From positions 372,001-436,000 of the forward strand of contig NZ_CP083954.1 of the NCBI RefSeq assembly GCF_006442975.2: DNA of 64,000 bases, in the 5' to 3' direction. The notes beneath the pieces were generated by a model. The model saw only the letters and a list, made by a program, of their open reading frames with translations. It did no database searches and was not told the DNA's origin. The translations under genes and the position numbers were made by a program. This DNA is from Mesorhizobium sp. B2-1-1 (lineage in GTDB: Bacteria; Pseudomonadota; Alphaproteobacteria; Rhizobiales; Rhizobiaceae). Numbering within the stretch: the stretch's first letter is position 1; each line of letters starts with the position of its first letter. Of the stretch, positions 25,232-33,959 are shown piece by piece.

Positions 25232-26579
25232 TGTCGTAAGCACATGAGTTGTCCGGATTAGGTAGCACGTGAGTTGTCCGGTTTTATCGCCAGCGGATGG
25301 AGGCTGGGGATGAAGCGGACAGCATGGCTACAGGACCGGAGAATGCAAAAGTTTCGGGACGTATTGAGCCGCTGGAATGGTGGCGATCTTTCGATGATGG
25401 AGGCAGGGGAGTTGCTTGGCATGTCGGAGCGGCAATTCCGACGCTACCGCGACCGGTACGAAGAGGCTGGGGACGCAGGGTTGCTGGATCGGCGCTTGGG
25501 CAAGCTTTCGACGCGTCGGGTGCCGGCGGAAGCGATTGAGGAGATGCTGGAGCTTTACCGTCATCGCTACCTCGGCTGGAATGTGAAGCATTTCCACGAG
25601 CACCTGCTGCGCGATCACCATTTCAGCTGGGGCTACACCTTCATCAAGACGCAGCTCCACGCGGCGGGCCTTGTGGAACGGGCCAAGCGGCGCGGTGCTC
25701 ACCGGCGCAAGCGGGAGAGGAAGCCTTGCGAGGGGATGATGCTGCATCAGGATGGCAGCCGTCATCGATGGCTGGCGGGTGAGCCGATGCTGGACCTGAT
25801 CGTGACGATGGACGATGGACGATGCGACGAGCACGATCTATTCGGCCTTCCTGATCGAGGAGGAAGGCACGGCGTCGAGCTTTCAGGGCCTTCTGGAGAC
25901 ATTCGTCGCCAAGGGATTGCCATCGAGCCTCTACAGCGATCGCGGCAGCCACTATTTCGTGACGCTGAAGGCCGGCGAGGCGGTCGACAAAAGCCGGCTG
26001 ACCCAGGTCGGCCGGGCGCTCGAGCGGCTGGGTATCGAACATATTCCAGCCTATTCCCCTGAAGCGCGAGGCCGCTCGGAGCGGATGTTCTCCACCTTGC
26101 AGGATCGGCTGCCGAGGGAGCTGGCGCTGGCCGGAATTGCCGACATCGAGGCCGCCAACCGGTTCATCGCACAGACCTACCTACCAGCTCACAATGCCCG
26201 CTTCGCCAGGCCGGCCGCGGTCGAGGACAGCGCCTTTGTCGCCGCAGACCCGCAACAACTGGCCCAGATCCTGTGCATCGAGGAGGAGCGCGTCGTTGCC
26301 CGCGACAACACACGGTCGCCTTCGCGCGGCTGCGATTGCAGCTGCCGCAGAGCCCGATCCGGCATCACTTCGTCAAAGCCACCGTCAAGGTCAGGCACTA
26401 CCCGGATGGAACCCTGGCGATCTTTCACGGGCCGCGCCGCATCGCTCGCTACAGCTCTGACGGCGCCGCAATCGAAGACACTTGCCCCATCAGGCAAGCC
26501 GCGTGAACCGCTTCGACGCCAAAACAGAAGCGGACAGATCATGTGCTACCAAACCGGACAACTTGATTAGCTACCGACA
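25232..26579 (+). mobile_element. IS1202/ISNCY-type insertion sequence with a dead transposase
   Basis: A 1348-bp element with TGTCG...CGACA ends. Imperfect terminal inverted repeats of about 45 bp are visible. Each end holds two staggered copies of a GAGTTGTCCGG-like unit: left at 25246 and 25271, right at 26554-26564 and about 26530-26540 in reverse. Perfect 17-bp target duplications flank it. The single transposase frame is interrupted twice, so the element cannot move by itself unless helped in trans. It inserted between the rpmI promoter and the isoprenylcysteine-methyltransferase-like gene. Confidence 0.88.
25310..26506 (+). pseudogene. Frameshifted ISNCY/IS1202-family transposase
   Basis: Pieced together, the frame encodes a DDE transposase: an N-terminal helix-turn-helix (MMEAGELLGMSERQFRRYRD), an IS481-like linker (KHFHEHLLRDHHFSWGYTFI), and a catalytic core with DLIVTMDDATSTIYSAFLIE, SSLYSDRGSHYF and YSPEARGRSERMFSTLQDRL giving the D, D, E residues. 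Two lesions break it: the heptamer ATGGACG is duplicated in tandem at 25808-25821 (+7), and one extra AC dinucleotide lies in the AACACACGG run near 26308 (+2). The C-terminal part (VKVRHYPDGTLAIFHGPRRI) is in the third piece. Confidence 0.88.
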
Positions 26580-26596
26580 CACCCACCGCGCCGCGC
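26580..26596. repeat. Right target-site duplication of the insertion sequence
   Basis: Exact 17-bp repeat of 25215-25231 (CACCCACCGCGCCGCGC), defining the right boundary of the element. No substitutions have accumulated between the two copies. Confidence 0.85.
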
Positions 26597-26634
26597 GTTT
26601 CCCCGAACGCCCGGATGCGGCGCCCGGCCCTTCA

Positions 26635-27261
26635 TCAGGGGAGCGTAAACAACACCGGCAACATACCCGACTGCTGGGCGCCGTCGATCAGTTCGAAGGC
26701 CGGCAGCGCGATGAGGAACACCAGGCCGTCGAGAAGCGTTGTCAACAGCAGGCGCGGCTTGAAGCTGCCGGTGTCGCCTTCCTGGTAAAGGGAAAGCTTC
26801 GGAAAGAAGCGCGGCACTCTTGCCAGATAGGCCTGATAGGGCTCGCCGAGCGCTTCCTTAAGGAATTTCTCCTCGCGCAGGATGACGATATGGAAGGCGC
26901 CCGCACACAGGACAGCGAACAGAATGATGCCGGAGAACGAGCCGATCTGCGCGCCGACGCCGGCCGCGGCCACAGTCGAGAACACATAGAGCGGGTTGCG
27001 GGTGATCGAATAAGGCCCGCCCGTCACAACTTCGGAAGATTTGCGCCCACCTATGTAGAGCGTCGACCAAAGGCGGCCGCAGATACCTAGGAAAATCAGC
27101 AGCACGCCGAACATCTCGATCGTTTCATGCATCGCCGTATCAGGCGGAAAGCTCGATTGCCCGAACAGCAGGGCTGCGAACAGCACCACCACGAGCACGG
27201 CAAGCACCAGCCTGCGCGTGCGCTGGTAGCTACCCAGCCCGTATTTGAGTTTTTTGTCCAA
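26635..27261 (-). CDS. Isoprenylcysteine carboxyl methyltransferase-like membrane protein
   Basis: A 208-residue polytopic membrane protein with about five hydrophobic segments. The catalytic region of the ICMT/phospholipid-methyltransferase superfamily is visible as VVTGGPYSITRNPLYVFSTV (residues about 79-98) and ILREEKFLKEALGEPYQAYL, the SAM-binding R-N-P-x-Y and E-E-x-x-L motifs. Bacterial members methylate lipids or small molecules; the substrate is unknown. It sits between infC and the insertion sequence. Confidence 0.82.
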   Translation of the reverse strand: MDKKLKYGLGSYQRTRRLVLAVLVVVLFAALLFGQSSFPPDTAMHETIEMFGVLLIFLGICGRLWSTLYIGGRKSSEVVTGGPYSITRNPLYVFSTVAAAGVGAQIGSFSGIILFAVLCAGAFHIVILREEKFLKEALGEPYQAYLARVPRFFPKLSLYQEGDTGSFKPRLLLTTLLDGLVFLIALPAFELIDGAQQSGMLPVLFTLP

Positions 27262-27317
27262 GGGAGGAATCCGATCGTCGAGAGCTTAGCCGGCGACCGC
27301 AGCTATGGCCGAGAAAT

Positions 27318-27345
27318 GGGCGTCCCGCCGATCGCCGGGACGCCC
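27318..27345 (-). terminator. Hairpin after infC
   Basis: A perfect 10-bp stem (GGGCGTCCCG / CGGGACGCCC, 8-nt loop) lies 57 bp past the infC stop codon on the minus strand and is followed only by ATTTCTC, a weak U-tract. It is a probable transcription terminator of infC. Confidence 0.6.
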
Positions 27346-27401
27346 TGTAGCACAATTCAGGCGGAATTGGAGCGCGTCGGTCGCGCTAACCTTATCGTGA
27401 T

Positions 27402-27938
27402 CTAGCGCGGCGCCAGCACCATCATCATCTGGCGGCCTTCCAGCTTCGGCTCCGCTTCCACCTTGGCGATGGTAGCCACTTCCTCACGCACCTTGTTCAG
27501 AAGCTGCATGCCGAGCTCCATATGCGCCATCTCGCGGCCACGGAAGCGCAATGTCAGCTTGACCTTGTCGCCTTCCTCGAAGAAGCGGCGCACCGCCTTC
27601 ATCTTGGTCTCGTAGTCGTGGCTGTCGATGTTCGGGCGCATCTTGATCTCCTTGATCTCGATGACCTTCTGGTTCTTGCGCGCCTCGGCCGCCTTCTTCT
27701 GGTTGGCGTATTTCAACTTGCCGAGATCGAGGATTTTTACGACGGGCGGCTGCGCGTTGGGCGATATCTCGACGAGATCGAGCCCTGCCTCTTCGGCGAG
27801 CAGCAATGCGTCGTTGATGGAAACATCGCCACGGTTCTGGCCTTCGGCGTCGATAAGCTGGACCCGGGGAACCCGGATGTCACGATTGGAGCGCGGCCCA
27901 TCCTTGGTCGGCGCCGCTGCTTTGAAAGGTCTGCGAAT
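27402..27938 (-). CDS. infC: Translation initiation factor IF-3 (AUU start codon)
   Basis: Binds the 30S subunit and checks start codon and initiator tRNA. The full 178-residue protein is recovered only by starting at ATT (27938): [20 protein letters not shown], then the N-domain [24 protein letters not shown] region, the linker [20 protein letters not shown] and the C-domain [26 protein letters not shown] lies 9 nt upstream of the ATT. In Escherichia coli infC also begins with AUU and this permits autoregulation by IF-3, so the same control is likely here. A start at the first conventional in-frame codon would delete about 45 conserved residues. Confidence 0.95.
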   Translation of the reverse strand: MRRPFKAAAPTKDGPRSNRDIRVPRVQLIDAEGQNRGDVSINDALLLAEEAGLDLVEISPNAQPPVVKILDLGKLKYANQKKAAEARKNQKVIEIKEIKMRPNIDSHDYETKMKAVRRFFEEGDKVKLTLRFRGREMAHMELGMQLLNKVREEVATIAKVEAEPKLEGRQMMMVLAPR

Positions 27939-28156
27939 GGTCGTGGTCTCCTTGGCCGTTTCGTTCTGGATTTGCAGGTCTTGATATGTGGACGCGCCAA
28001 TGTGGGGAGCGCGCGGGCGGAGTCAATAGCACAGCATTGACAGAAAATCACCTGATCGCTGCCTGCACCAAACAAAGAAAGATGGCGAGCACTTTTCGCC
28101 ACGCCACTGGCTGTGTCACAAGACCCTGCGCCGAAAGACGGCGCGAGGAAAAAGCC

Positions 28157-28921
28157 ATGACTGCCCCTGTTTTTCTGGATGTCGACGGATCGAGCATCGC
28201 GGTGCGCCATATTGCGGGCGCGACGCCTGGCGTCGTCTGGCTCGGCGGCTACAAGTCGGACATGCTGGGCACGAAGGCTGAAACGCTTTCGGACTGGGCG
28301 GCAAAAGACGGCCGCGCCTTCCTGCGTCATGACTATTCCGGACACGGCGAATCCGGCGGCGCCTTTGCCGACGGCACGATCTCGAAATGGCTTTCGCAAA
28401 GCCTGGCCGTGTTCCGGCATTTCACCAGCGGCAGCCAGATCCTGGTCGGCTCGTCGATGGGCGCCTGGATCGCCCTGCGCATGGTGCAGGAATTGCGCAA
28501 GGCAGGCGACGCAAGCGTCGTCGGTCTGGTGCTTCTGGCGCCGGCGCCGGATTTTACCGCAGAACTGGTCGAACCGGTGCTGACCAAAGCGCAGAAGCGC
28601 GACCTTGCCAAAAAAGGCTTCTTCGAGGAGCCGTCGGACTATTCCACCGAGCCCTACATCTACACGCGCGCGCTGATCGAGGATGGGCGCGACAACCTGG
28701 TCATGACAGGCCCGCTCGACACGCACTGCCCCGTACACGTCTTGCAGGGCCTGGCCGATCGGGACGTGCCGTCGAGCCATGCGCTGAGGCTGGTCAGCCT
28801 GCTGCCGGCCGACGATGTCACGCTGTCGCTGATCCCCGACGGCGACCACCGGCTATCGCGGCCGCAGGATCTCGACATGCTGGTGCGGGCGGTCGGCGAC
28901 ATGGCCGCGCGGAGCAAGTGA
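28157..28921 (+). CDS. Alpha/beta hydrolase
   Basis: A 254-residue serine hydrolase. The oxyanion-hole region VVWLGGYKSDMLGTKA, the RHDYSGHGESGG strand-loop, nucleophile elbow LVGSSMGAWIAL (Ser), HVLQGLADRDVPSSHA with the acid, and IPDGDHRLSRPQ with the His are all present. It resembles the palmitoyl-acyl carrier protein/ABHD10-like thioesterase group of proteobacteria, but the substrate is not certain. Start at 28157, with GAGGAAAAAGCC upstream. It is divergent from infC and overlaps nothing; the BenE-type gene begins 2 bp after its stop. Confidence 0.85.
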   Translation: MTAPVFLDVDGSSIAVRHIAGATPGVVWLGGYKSDMLGTKAETLSDWAAKDGRAFLRHDYSGHGESGGAFADGTISKWLSQSLAVFRHFTSGSQILVGSSMGAWIALRMVQELRKAGDASVVGLVLLAPAPDFTAELVEPVLTKAQKRDLAKKGFFEEPSDYSTEPYIYTRALIEDGRDNLVMTGPLDTHCPVHVLQGLADRDVPSSHALRLVSLLPADDVTLSLIPDGDHRLSRPQDLDMLVRAVGDMAARSK

Positions 28922-28923
28922 CG

Positions 28924-30066
28924 ATGCGCCTTTCCATCCCGATCTCAGCCTTTGTCGCGGCCATCGTCGGTTTCGGCGGCACGCTGGCCATTGTCATTGC
29001 CGCCGCCCACGCGGTTGGCGCGACGCAAATCCAGACGGCGAGCTGGGTGACCACCATCTGCCTGGCGATGGCGGTCGAAAGCCTGTGGCTATCCTGGCGA
29101 ACGAAAATGCCGGTCATCACCGCCTGGTCGACGCCGGGCCTGGCGCTGATGGCGGCGTCGAGCGGTTTTTCGATCGGCGAGGCCGTCGCCGCCTTCATCG
29201 TTACCGGCATTCTTTTGGTCGCCACCGGGCTGTTCCGGCCGCTGACGAAACTGATCTCGGGGATACCGCCCTCGGTCGCTTCAGGAATGCTGGCCGGCAT
29301 TGTCGTCACCTTCGCGCTTAATGCGGTCAAAACTGTTCCCGCCGATCCCTGGCTGATCCTGCCGTTGATCGCCGCCTTCTTCGTCATCCGCCTGTTCAAT
29401 CCGGCGCTGTCGGTGCTGGCAGTGCTGGTCGGCGGCGGTCTCGCCGCGTTTCTCACCGGCCGCATCGGCGGTTTGCCCACTCCTGAACTGTCGACGCTCA
29501 CTCTGATCGCGCCTGTGTTCACCGCCAAGGCGATAATCGGCCTGGCAGTACCGCTCTACCTGGTCACCATGGCTTCGCAGAACCTGTCGGGCCTCGCCGT
29601 GCTGCGCGCCGCCGGCTACCACCCGGAACCCGGTCCGCTGATCGGCATCACCGGCCTGTTTTCGCTGCTTTCGGCGCCGTTCGGCGGCTCGACCACCAAT
29701 CTGGCGGCAATTTCGGCGGCTATCTGCACCGGGCCCGACGTTCATCCAGACCCCACCGAGCGCTGGAAGACAGGGCCGTTCTATGCCCTTGCCTACCTGA
29801 TCTTCGCGATTTTCGGCGCTTCTCTGGTGGCGATCTTCGCCGTCCTGCCGCAGAGCCTGATCGTGCTGGTTGCGGGTCTTGCGCTGATGGCCTCGCTGGC
29901 CAACGCGCTGGCGATCGCGCTCAAGGACGAAAGCGAGCGCATGGCCGCCACCGTCACTTTTGTCGTCACCGCCTCCGGGCTGACCTTGTTCGGCGTCGGC
30001 GCCGCATTCTGGGGACTGATTGCCGGGCTGGTCGTGCTTTTCCTCGATATGCTCAAAAAGCGATAA
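28924..30066 (+). CDS. BenE-family benzoate/aromatic-acid transporter
   Basis: A 380-residue inner-membrane protein with about twelve hydrophobic segments. It has the BenE pattern, related to the nucleobase/ascorbate transporter fold: ISAFVAAIVGFGGTLAIVIA at the start, MPVITAWSTPGLALMAASSG in the third helix region, GIPPSVASGMLAGIVVTFAL, and SAPFGGSTTNLAAISAAICT, the BenE hallmark. Expected to be a proton-coupled importer of benzoate or a similar acid. It is co-transcribed with the hydrolase gene 2 bp upstream; no benzoate-degrading genes are near, so the substrate is open. Confidence 0.88.
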   Translation: MRLSIPISAFVAAIVGFGGTLAIVIAAAHAVGATQIQTASWVTTICLAMAVESLWLSWRTKMPVITAWSTPGLALMAASSGFSIGEAVAAFIVTGILLVATGLFRPLTKLISGIPPSVASGMLAGIVVTFALNAVKTVPADPWLILPLIAAFFVIRLFNPALSVLAVLVGGGLAAFLTGRIGGLPTPELSTLTLIAPVFTAKAIIGLAVPLYLVTMASQNLSGLAVLRAAGYHPEPGPLIGITGLFSLLSAPFGGSTTNLAAISAAICTGPDVHPDPTERWKTGPFYALAYLIFAIFGASLVAIFAVLPQSLIVLVAGLALMASLANALAIALKDESERMAATVTFVVTASGLTLFGVGAAFWGLIAGLVVLFLDMLKKR

Positions 30067-30183
30067 TCATTTCAGCAGCTTGTCCGGTTTTAGCCGACAT
30101 TGTCTTGAATCGCCGTTTTTGCCTTCCCATTTCGATTCCACGCAGCCGGTCCTGGCTGTCTCCAACCGAAGGAATGGGAGAAA

Positions 30184-30666
30184 ATGAACACATCTGCATT
30201 GATCCGCCCGGCCTGGACGCCGGCAACCATCGCGTTGATGGTGATCGGCTTCATGGTGTTCTGGCCGCTCGGCTTTGCCATGCTCGCCTACATCATCTGG
30301 GGCGACCGGCTCGAGGGCTTCAAGCGTGACGTCAACCGCGCGACCGACGGCATCTTCGCCGGCTGCCGCCGCGGTTCCGACAAAGCCGCGCGCTGGGGCC
30401 ACGGCTCCGCCCGGACCGGCAACGTCGCGTTTGACGACTGGCGCGAAAAGGAGCTTGAACGCCTGGCCGAGGAACGCCGCAAGCTCGACGATATGTTGAC
30501 CGAGTTCGACGACTACGCCCGCGAATTGCGTCGCGCCAAGGATCAGGACGAGTTCGATCGCTTCATGGCGAACCGCAACAAGTCGACCGCTCCGGCAAAG
30601 AGCGACCCGAGCACAGACACGACCCCCACCAAGCGTGGCAAAGGCTCGAACCTGCTTGACGACTGA
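30184..30666 (+). CDS. DUF2852 membrane-anchored protein
   Basis: A 160-residue protein of the alphaproteobacterial DUF2852 family. One or two hydrophobic segments at residues about 14-40 (TPATIALMVIGFMVFWPLGF) anchor it, followed by GDRLEGFKRDVNR, a short Cys/Arg/Gly linker, a conserved acidic coiled coil (DWREKELERLAEERRKLDDM, residues about 82-125) and a disordered C-terminus. Function unknown. GAATGGGAGAAA serves as ribosome binding site. A good terminator follows, so it is probably monocistronic. Confidence 0.88.
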   Translation: MNTSALIRPAWTPATIALMVIGFMVFWPLGFAMLAYIIWGDRLEGFKRDVNRATDGIFAGCRRGSDKAARWGHGSARTGNVAFDDWREKELERLAEERRKLDDMLTEFDDYARELRRAKDQDEFDRFMANRNKSTAPAKSDPSTDTTPTKRGKGSNLLDD

Positions 30667-30693
30667 GGCCGAGCGACAGGCCCGATCGTGAAA

Positions 30694-30728
30694 AAACGGC
30701 GTCGCGCGAGCGGCGCCGTTTCTTTTTT
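30694..30728 (+). terminator. Intrinsic terminator after the DUF2852 gene
   Basis: AAACGGCG (30694-30701) pairs with CGCCGTTT (30714-30721), followed by TTTCTTTTTT. This is a clear rho-independent terminator 27 bp past the stop codon. Confidence 0.88.
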
Positions 30729-30766
30729 GTTCTATTCGTTTTTCTCGAATCGCGTATCGTCCGGCC

Positions 30767-31525
30767 ATGACCCTCGGATTCTTCCGCAATCTGACGAAGC
30801 CCAAGCCCACGCCTGTCGTGGAGCGAGAATACTGCGTTGCCGGCCGCACGCTGCCGCTCAAGATCATCGAGAGCGCCAGGGCGCGGCGTCTGACGCTGCG
30901 CATCGATTCCGGCGGCCAGGGCCTGCGTATCACCGTGCCGCCGGGCCTGCGCCGCGGCGAGGTGGAGCGGTTCCTCGATCGTCATCAGGACTGGCTGGAG
31001 CAGCGGCTGGCCAAGGTGCCAACGCGGCCGCAGGTACGGCCCGGCATCAAGATCCCCATACGCGGCGTGCCGCACCGCATCGTGCATGAGCCGTCAAGGC
31101 GCGGCACCGTCACCGTGTCGTGCGACGAACGCGGCCCGCTGCTGATCGTGCATGGCGAGCGCATCCACCTGCCGCGCCGCATCGCCGATTTTTTGAAGCG
31201 CGAGGCCAAGAAGGAGATCGAGAAGCTGGTGGCCAGGCACACCGAGGCGCTTGGCAAGCGCGCCAAGGCGATCCGCTACAAGGACACGTCCAGCCGCTGG
31301 GGCTCGTGCACTTCCGAAGGCAATTTGTCCTTTTCCTGGCGCATCATGATGGCGCCGCCACCCGTCATCAACTACCTCGTCGCGCATGAAGTAGCGCATC
31401 TGAAAGAGATGAACCACGGCCCGAAATTCTGGAAATTGTGCGAAAAGCTCTGTCCCGACACCGACCGCTGCAAGGACTGGCTGAAGCGCAATGGCGGCGC
31501 CCTGCAGGCGATCGTTTTCGAGTAG
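30767..31525 (+). CDS. YgjP/SprT-like zinc metallopeptidase (M48-family annotation)
   Basis: A 252-residue cytosolic protein with the YgjP-like metallopeptidase domain. RARRLTLRIDSGGQGLRITV at the N-terminal side, YKDTSSRWGSCTSEGNLSFS (the conserved RWGSCS motif), and the zinc site NYLVAHEVAHLKEMNHGPKF with HExxH at residues about 205-209 and a third ligand in NHGPKFW. These proteins are predicted proteases of unknown target. Preceded by a terminator and followed by a convergent small gene, so it stands alone. Confidence 0.9.
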   Translation: MTLGFFRNLTKPKPTPVVEREYCVAGRTLPLKIIESARARRLTLRIDSGGQGLRITVPPGLRRGEVERFLDRHQDWLEQRLAKVPTRPQVRPGIKIPIRGVPHRIVHEPSRRGTVTVSCDERGPLLIVHGERIHLPRRIADFLKREAKKEIEKLVARHTEALGKRAKAIRYKDTSSRWGSCTSEGNLSFSWRIMMAPPPVINYLVAHEVAHLKEMNHGPKFWKLCEKLCPDTDRCKDWLKRNGGALQAIVFE

Positions 31526-31629
31526 CGCAATCGCGAAGCGTCGCACGGTGCCTGAGGATAAGCTGTTGCGTGGTGATCCTTCACACCTCCTGTCGCGCCA
31601 GCGTTTACGTTCTTACTGGCCGCACGAAC

Positions 31630-31848
31630 TCAATCGTCATTCGCGGCGTTTAGCTCTTCAGGCCGCAGCCCCTCTTCGCTATGATGCGGCCACGGTAAAA
31701 AATTCCGATCGAAGGCGTCGGTGTCGAAATAACCGAGCGCCCGATGCGCCTCGGCGCCGTTGAAGGCGGCCTTGTCCATCAAATGCGCGATCACCTCGCG
31801 CGCCTGCGCGATCTTCTGCCTGAGTTCGGCAACGGTTCTGTCAGTCAT
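31630..31848 (-). CDS. Small hypothetical protein
   Basis: A 72-residue hydrophilic protein starting MTDRTVAELRQKIAQAREVI, with an amphipathic helix followed by a region rich in aromatic and acidic residues (YFDTDAFDRNFLPWPHHSEE). GGCGGGAGAACATC is a proper ribosome binding region before the ATG at 31848, which argues for a real gene rather than the end of the much longer frame that runs antisense through trpB and trpF. No family recognised. Confidence 0.6.
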   Translation of the reverse strand: MTDRTVAELRQKIAQAREVIAHLMDKAAFNGAEAHRALGYFDTDAFDRNFLPWPHHSEEGLRPEELNAANDD

Positions 31849-31959
31849 GATGTTCTCCCGCCTTGCATGCTTTCCCATGATAGGTAGCGCCTTTGGCCCT
31901 GCCGGCAAACAGCATGCTTTTTCTCGACTCTGCCTCGATTTCATGTCAATTCCCGCGCC

Positions 31960-32619
31960 ATGGCACTCGACGTCAAAATCTGCGGCTTGAAGACCGACCA
32001 GGCAATGGCCGCGGCGCTGGTCGGCGGCGCCAGCCATGTCGGCTTCATTTTCTTTGCCAAGAGCCCGCGTTACATCGAACCGGCTGCAGCCGGGCGGTTG
32101 CGCGAAGCCGCGCGCGGCAAGGCTTTGGCGGTTGCCGTTACCGTCGACGCCAACGACACCTTCCTGGACGACATCATCGACAGCATGCGCCCGGACATGC
32201 TGCAGCTGCACGGCTCGGAAACGCCCGAACGGGTGGCCGAACTGAAAGCCCGCTATGACCTGCCGGTCATGAAGGCGCTGCCGCTCAGCGAAGCCGCCGA
32301 TCTCGAGCGCATCAAACCGTTCGTCGGGGTCGCGGACCGGTTCCTGTTCGACGCCAAGCCGCCGAAGGGCTCCGAGTTGCCGGGCGGCAATGGCGTTGCG
32401 TTCGACTGGCGCATCCTGACCGGCCTTGACGCCGGGCTCGATTACATGCTTTCCGGTGGGCTCAACGCCGCCAATATCGGCGATGCCCTTCGGCTTGCCA
32501 GCCCGCCCGGAATTGATATTTCCTCCGGCGTGGAAAGCGCGCCGGGCATCAAGGATCCGGCGCTGATCGAGCAGTTTTTCCGGGCCGTCAAGGCAGCGCG
32601 AGACGACCGCGCCGCCTGA
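31960..32619 (+). CDS. trpF: Phosphoribosylanthranilate isomerase
   Basis: Catalyses the third step of tryptophan synthesis, isomerising N-(5-phosphoribosyl)anthranilate. The 219-residue TIM barrel begins LDVKICGLKTDQAM with the catalytic Cys in KICG, has VGFIFFAKSPRYIEP, VAVTVDANDTFLDD (catalytic Asp), DMLQLHGSETPERV, and the phosphate site DYMLSGGLNAANIGDAL with GIDISSGVES. First gene of a trpFBA-accD-folC cluster. The ribosome binding site is weak. Confidence 0.97.
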   Translation: MALDVKICGLKTDQAMAAALVGGASHVGFIFFAKSPRYIEPAAAGRLREAARGKALAVAVTVDANDTFLDDIIDSMRPDMLQLHGSETPERVAELKARYDLPVMKALPLSEAADLERIKPFVGVADRFLFDAKPPKGSELPGGNGVAFDWRILTGLDAGLDYMLSGGLNAANIGDALRLASPPGIDISSGVESAPGIKDPALIEQFFRAVKAARDDRAA

Positions 32620-32633
32620 CCGGCTCAAACCCG

Positions 32634-32676
32634 AGCATGTCCCGAAAGTGGAAAACGGTTTTCGACAGGACATGCT
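32634..32676. repeat. Rhizobial intergenic palindrome, copy B (trpF-trpB gap)
   Basis: AGCATGT (32634-32640) and ACATGCT (32670-32676) bracket a core with CCCGAAAGTG and AACGGTTTTCGA. Same family as the copies at 24787, 34905 and 53662. It separates trpF from trpB in an otherwise tight operon. Confidence 0.75.
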
Positions 32677-32706
32677 TAAGAAAATCGAGATGCCAGGAGA
32701 TCGGCG

Positions 32707-33957
32707 ATGAACAAGCCGGCGACACTCAATTCCTTCCGCACCGGACCCGACGAACAGGGCATGTTCGGCATTTTCGGCGGTCGTTTCGTGGCCGAAACGC
32801 TGATGCCGCTGATCCTCGACCTCGAACGGCACTGGAACGAGGTCAAGGACGATCCGGATTTCAGGGCCGAGCTCACCGACCTTTCGACCCACTATGCGGG
32901 GCGGCCGTCGAAACTCTATTTCGCCGATGGCCTGACGAAATATCTTCGTGAAGTTTCCTCGGCGAAGGGCCTCGGGGGCGGTGCAAAAGTCTATTTCAAG
33001 CGCGAGGACCTGAACCATACCGGTTCGCACAAGATCAACAATTGCCTCGGCCAGATCCTGCTGGCCAAGCGCATGGGCAAGACGCGCATCATCGCCGAGA
33101 CCGGGGCCGGCCAGCACGGCGTGGCGTCGGCCACGGTCGCTGCCCGTTTCGGCTTTCCCTGCGTCGTCTACATGGGTGCCACGGACGTTGCCCGCCAAAG
33201 CCCCAATGTCTTTCGCATGAAGCTGCTTGGCGCCGAAGTGCGGCCGGTGACCGCTGGCCACGGCACGCTGAAGGACGCCATGAACGAGGCGCTGCGCGAC
33301 TGGGTGACCAATGTCGAGGACACTTATTACCTGATCGGCACCGCCGCCGGCCCGCACCCCTATCCGGAGCTGGTGCGCGACTTCCAGTCGGTGATCGGTT
33401 CGGAGGCGCGCGCGCAGATCCTCGAGCAGGAAGGCCGGTTGCCCGACACCATCATCGCCGCCGTCGGCGGCGGCTCCAACGCCATCGGCCTGTTCCATCC
33501 GTTCCTCGACGACAAGGATGTCCGCATCATCGGCATCGAGGCCGGCGGGCGTGGCCTCGACGGCATCGAGCACTGCGCCTCGATGAACGCCGGCGCGCCG
33601 GGCGTGCTGCATGGCAACCGCACCTATCTCCTGCAAAATGCCGACGGCCAGATCATGGACGGCCATTCGATCTCGGCCGGCCTCGATTACCCCGGCGTCG
33701 GCCCGGAGCATTCCTGGCTGCGCGACTCTGGCCGCGTCGAATATGTGCCGATCCTCGACGATGAGGCGCTGGAGGCCTTCAAGCTGACCACACGCGTCGA
33801 AGGCATCATCCCGGCGCTCGAATCGGCGCACGCCATCGCACATGCGGTGAAGATCGTGCCCGCCATGGACACGGACCAGATCGTCATCGTCAACCTGTCC
33901 GGCCGCGGCGACAAGGACGTGCATACGGTGGCTTCGATGCTGGGCATGGAGATCTGA
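32707..33957 (+). CDS. trpB: Tryptophan synthase beta subunit
   Basis: Joins indole and serine to tryptophan with pyridoxal phosphate. The 416-residue protein has [17 protein letters not shown], the PLP lysine segment [20 protein letters not shown] (Lys in HTGSHK), [20 protein letters not shown], and the phosphate-binding [17 protein letters not shown]. Ends [11 protein letters not shown]. trpA begins 2 bp after its stop, so the two subunits are translationally coupled. Confidence 0.98.
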   Translation: MNKPATLNSFRTGPDEQGMFGIFGGRFVAETLMPLILDLERHWNEVKDDPDFRAELTDLSTHYAGRPSKLYFADGLTKYLREVSSAKGLGGGAKVYFKREDLNHTGSHKINNCLGQILLAKRMGKTRIIAETGAGQHGVASATVAARFGFPCVVYMGATDVARQSPNVFRMKLLGAEVRPVTAGHGTLKDAMNEALRDWVTNVEDTYYLIGTAAGPHPYPELVRDFQSVIGSEARAQILEQEGRLPDTIIAAVGGGSNAIGLFHPFLDDKDVRIIGIEAGGRGLDGIEHCASMNAGAPGVLHGNRTYLLQNADGQIMDGHSISAGLDYPGVGPEHSWLRDSGRVEYVPILDDEALEAFKLTTRVEGIIPALESAHAIAHAVKIVPAMDTDQIVIVNLSGRGDKDVHTVASMLGMEI

Positions 33958-33959
33958 TC

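Noticed and set aside
25215..26596. Composite transposon or genomic island around the insertion sequence
   Set aside because: Only one element is present, with its own target duplications, and the flanking genes are core genes.
27402..27806. IF-3 starting at an internal non-ATG codon (134 residues)
   Set aside because: Would delete the conserved N-terminal domain; the AUU start at 27938 gives the normal length.
31630..33924. 764-codon minus-strand frame across trpB and trpF
   Set aside because: Only its last 72 codons, which have their own start and ribosome binding site, look like a gene; the rest is antisense to trpB/trpF.
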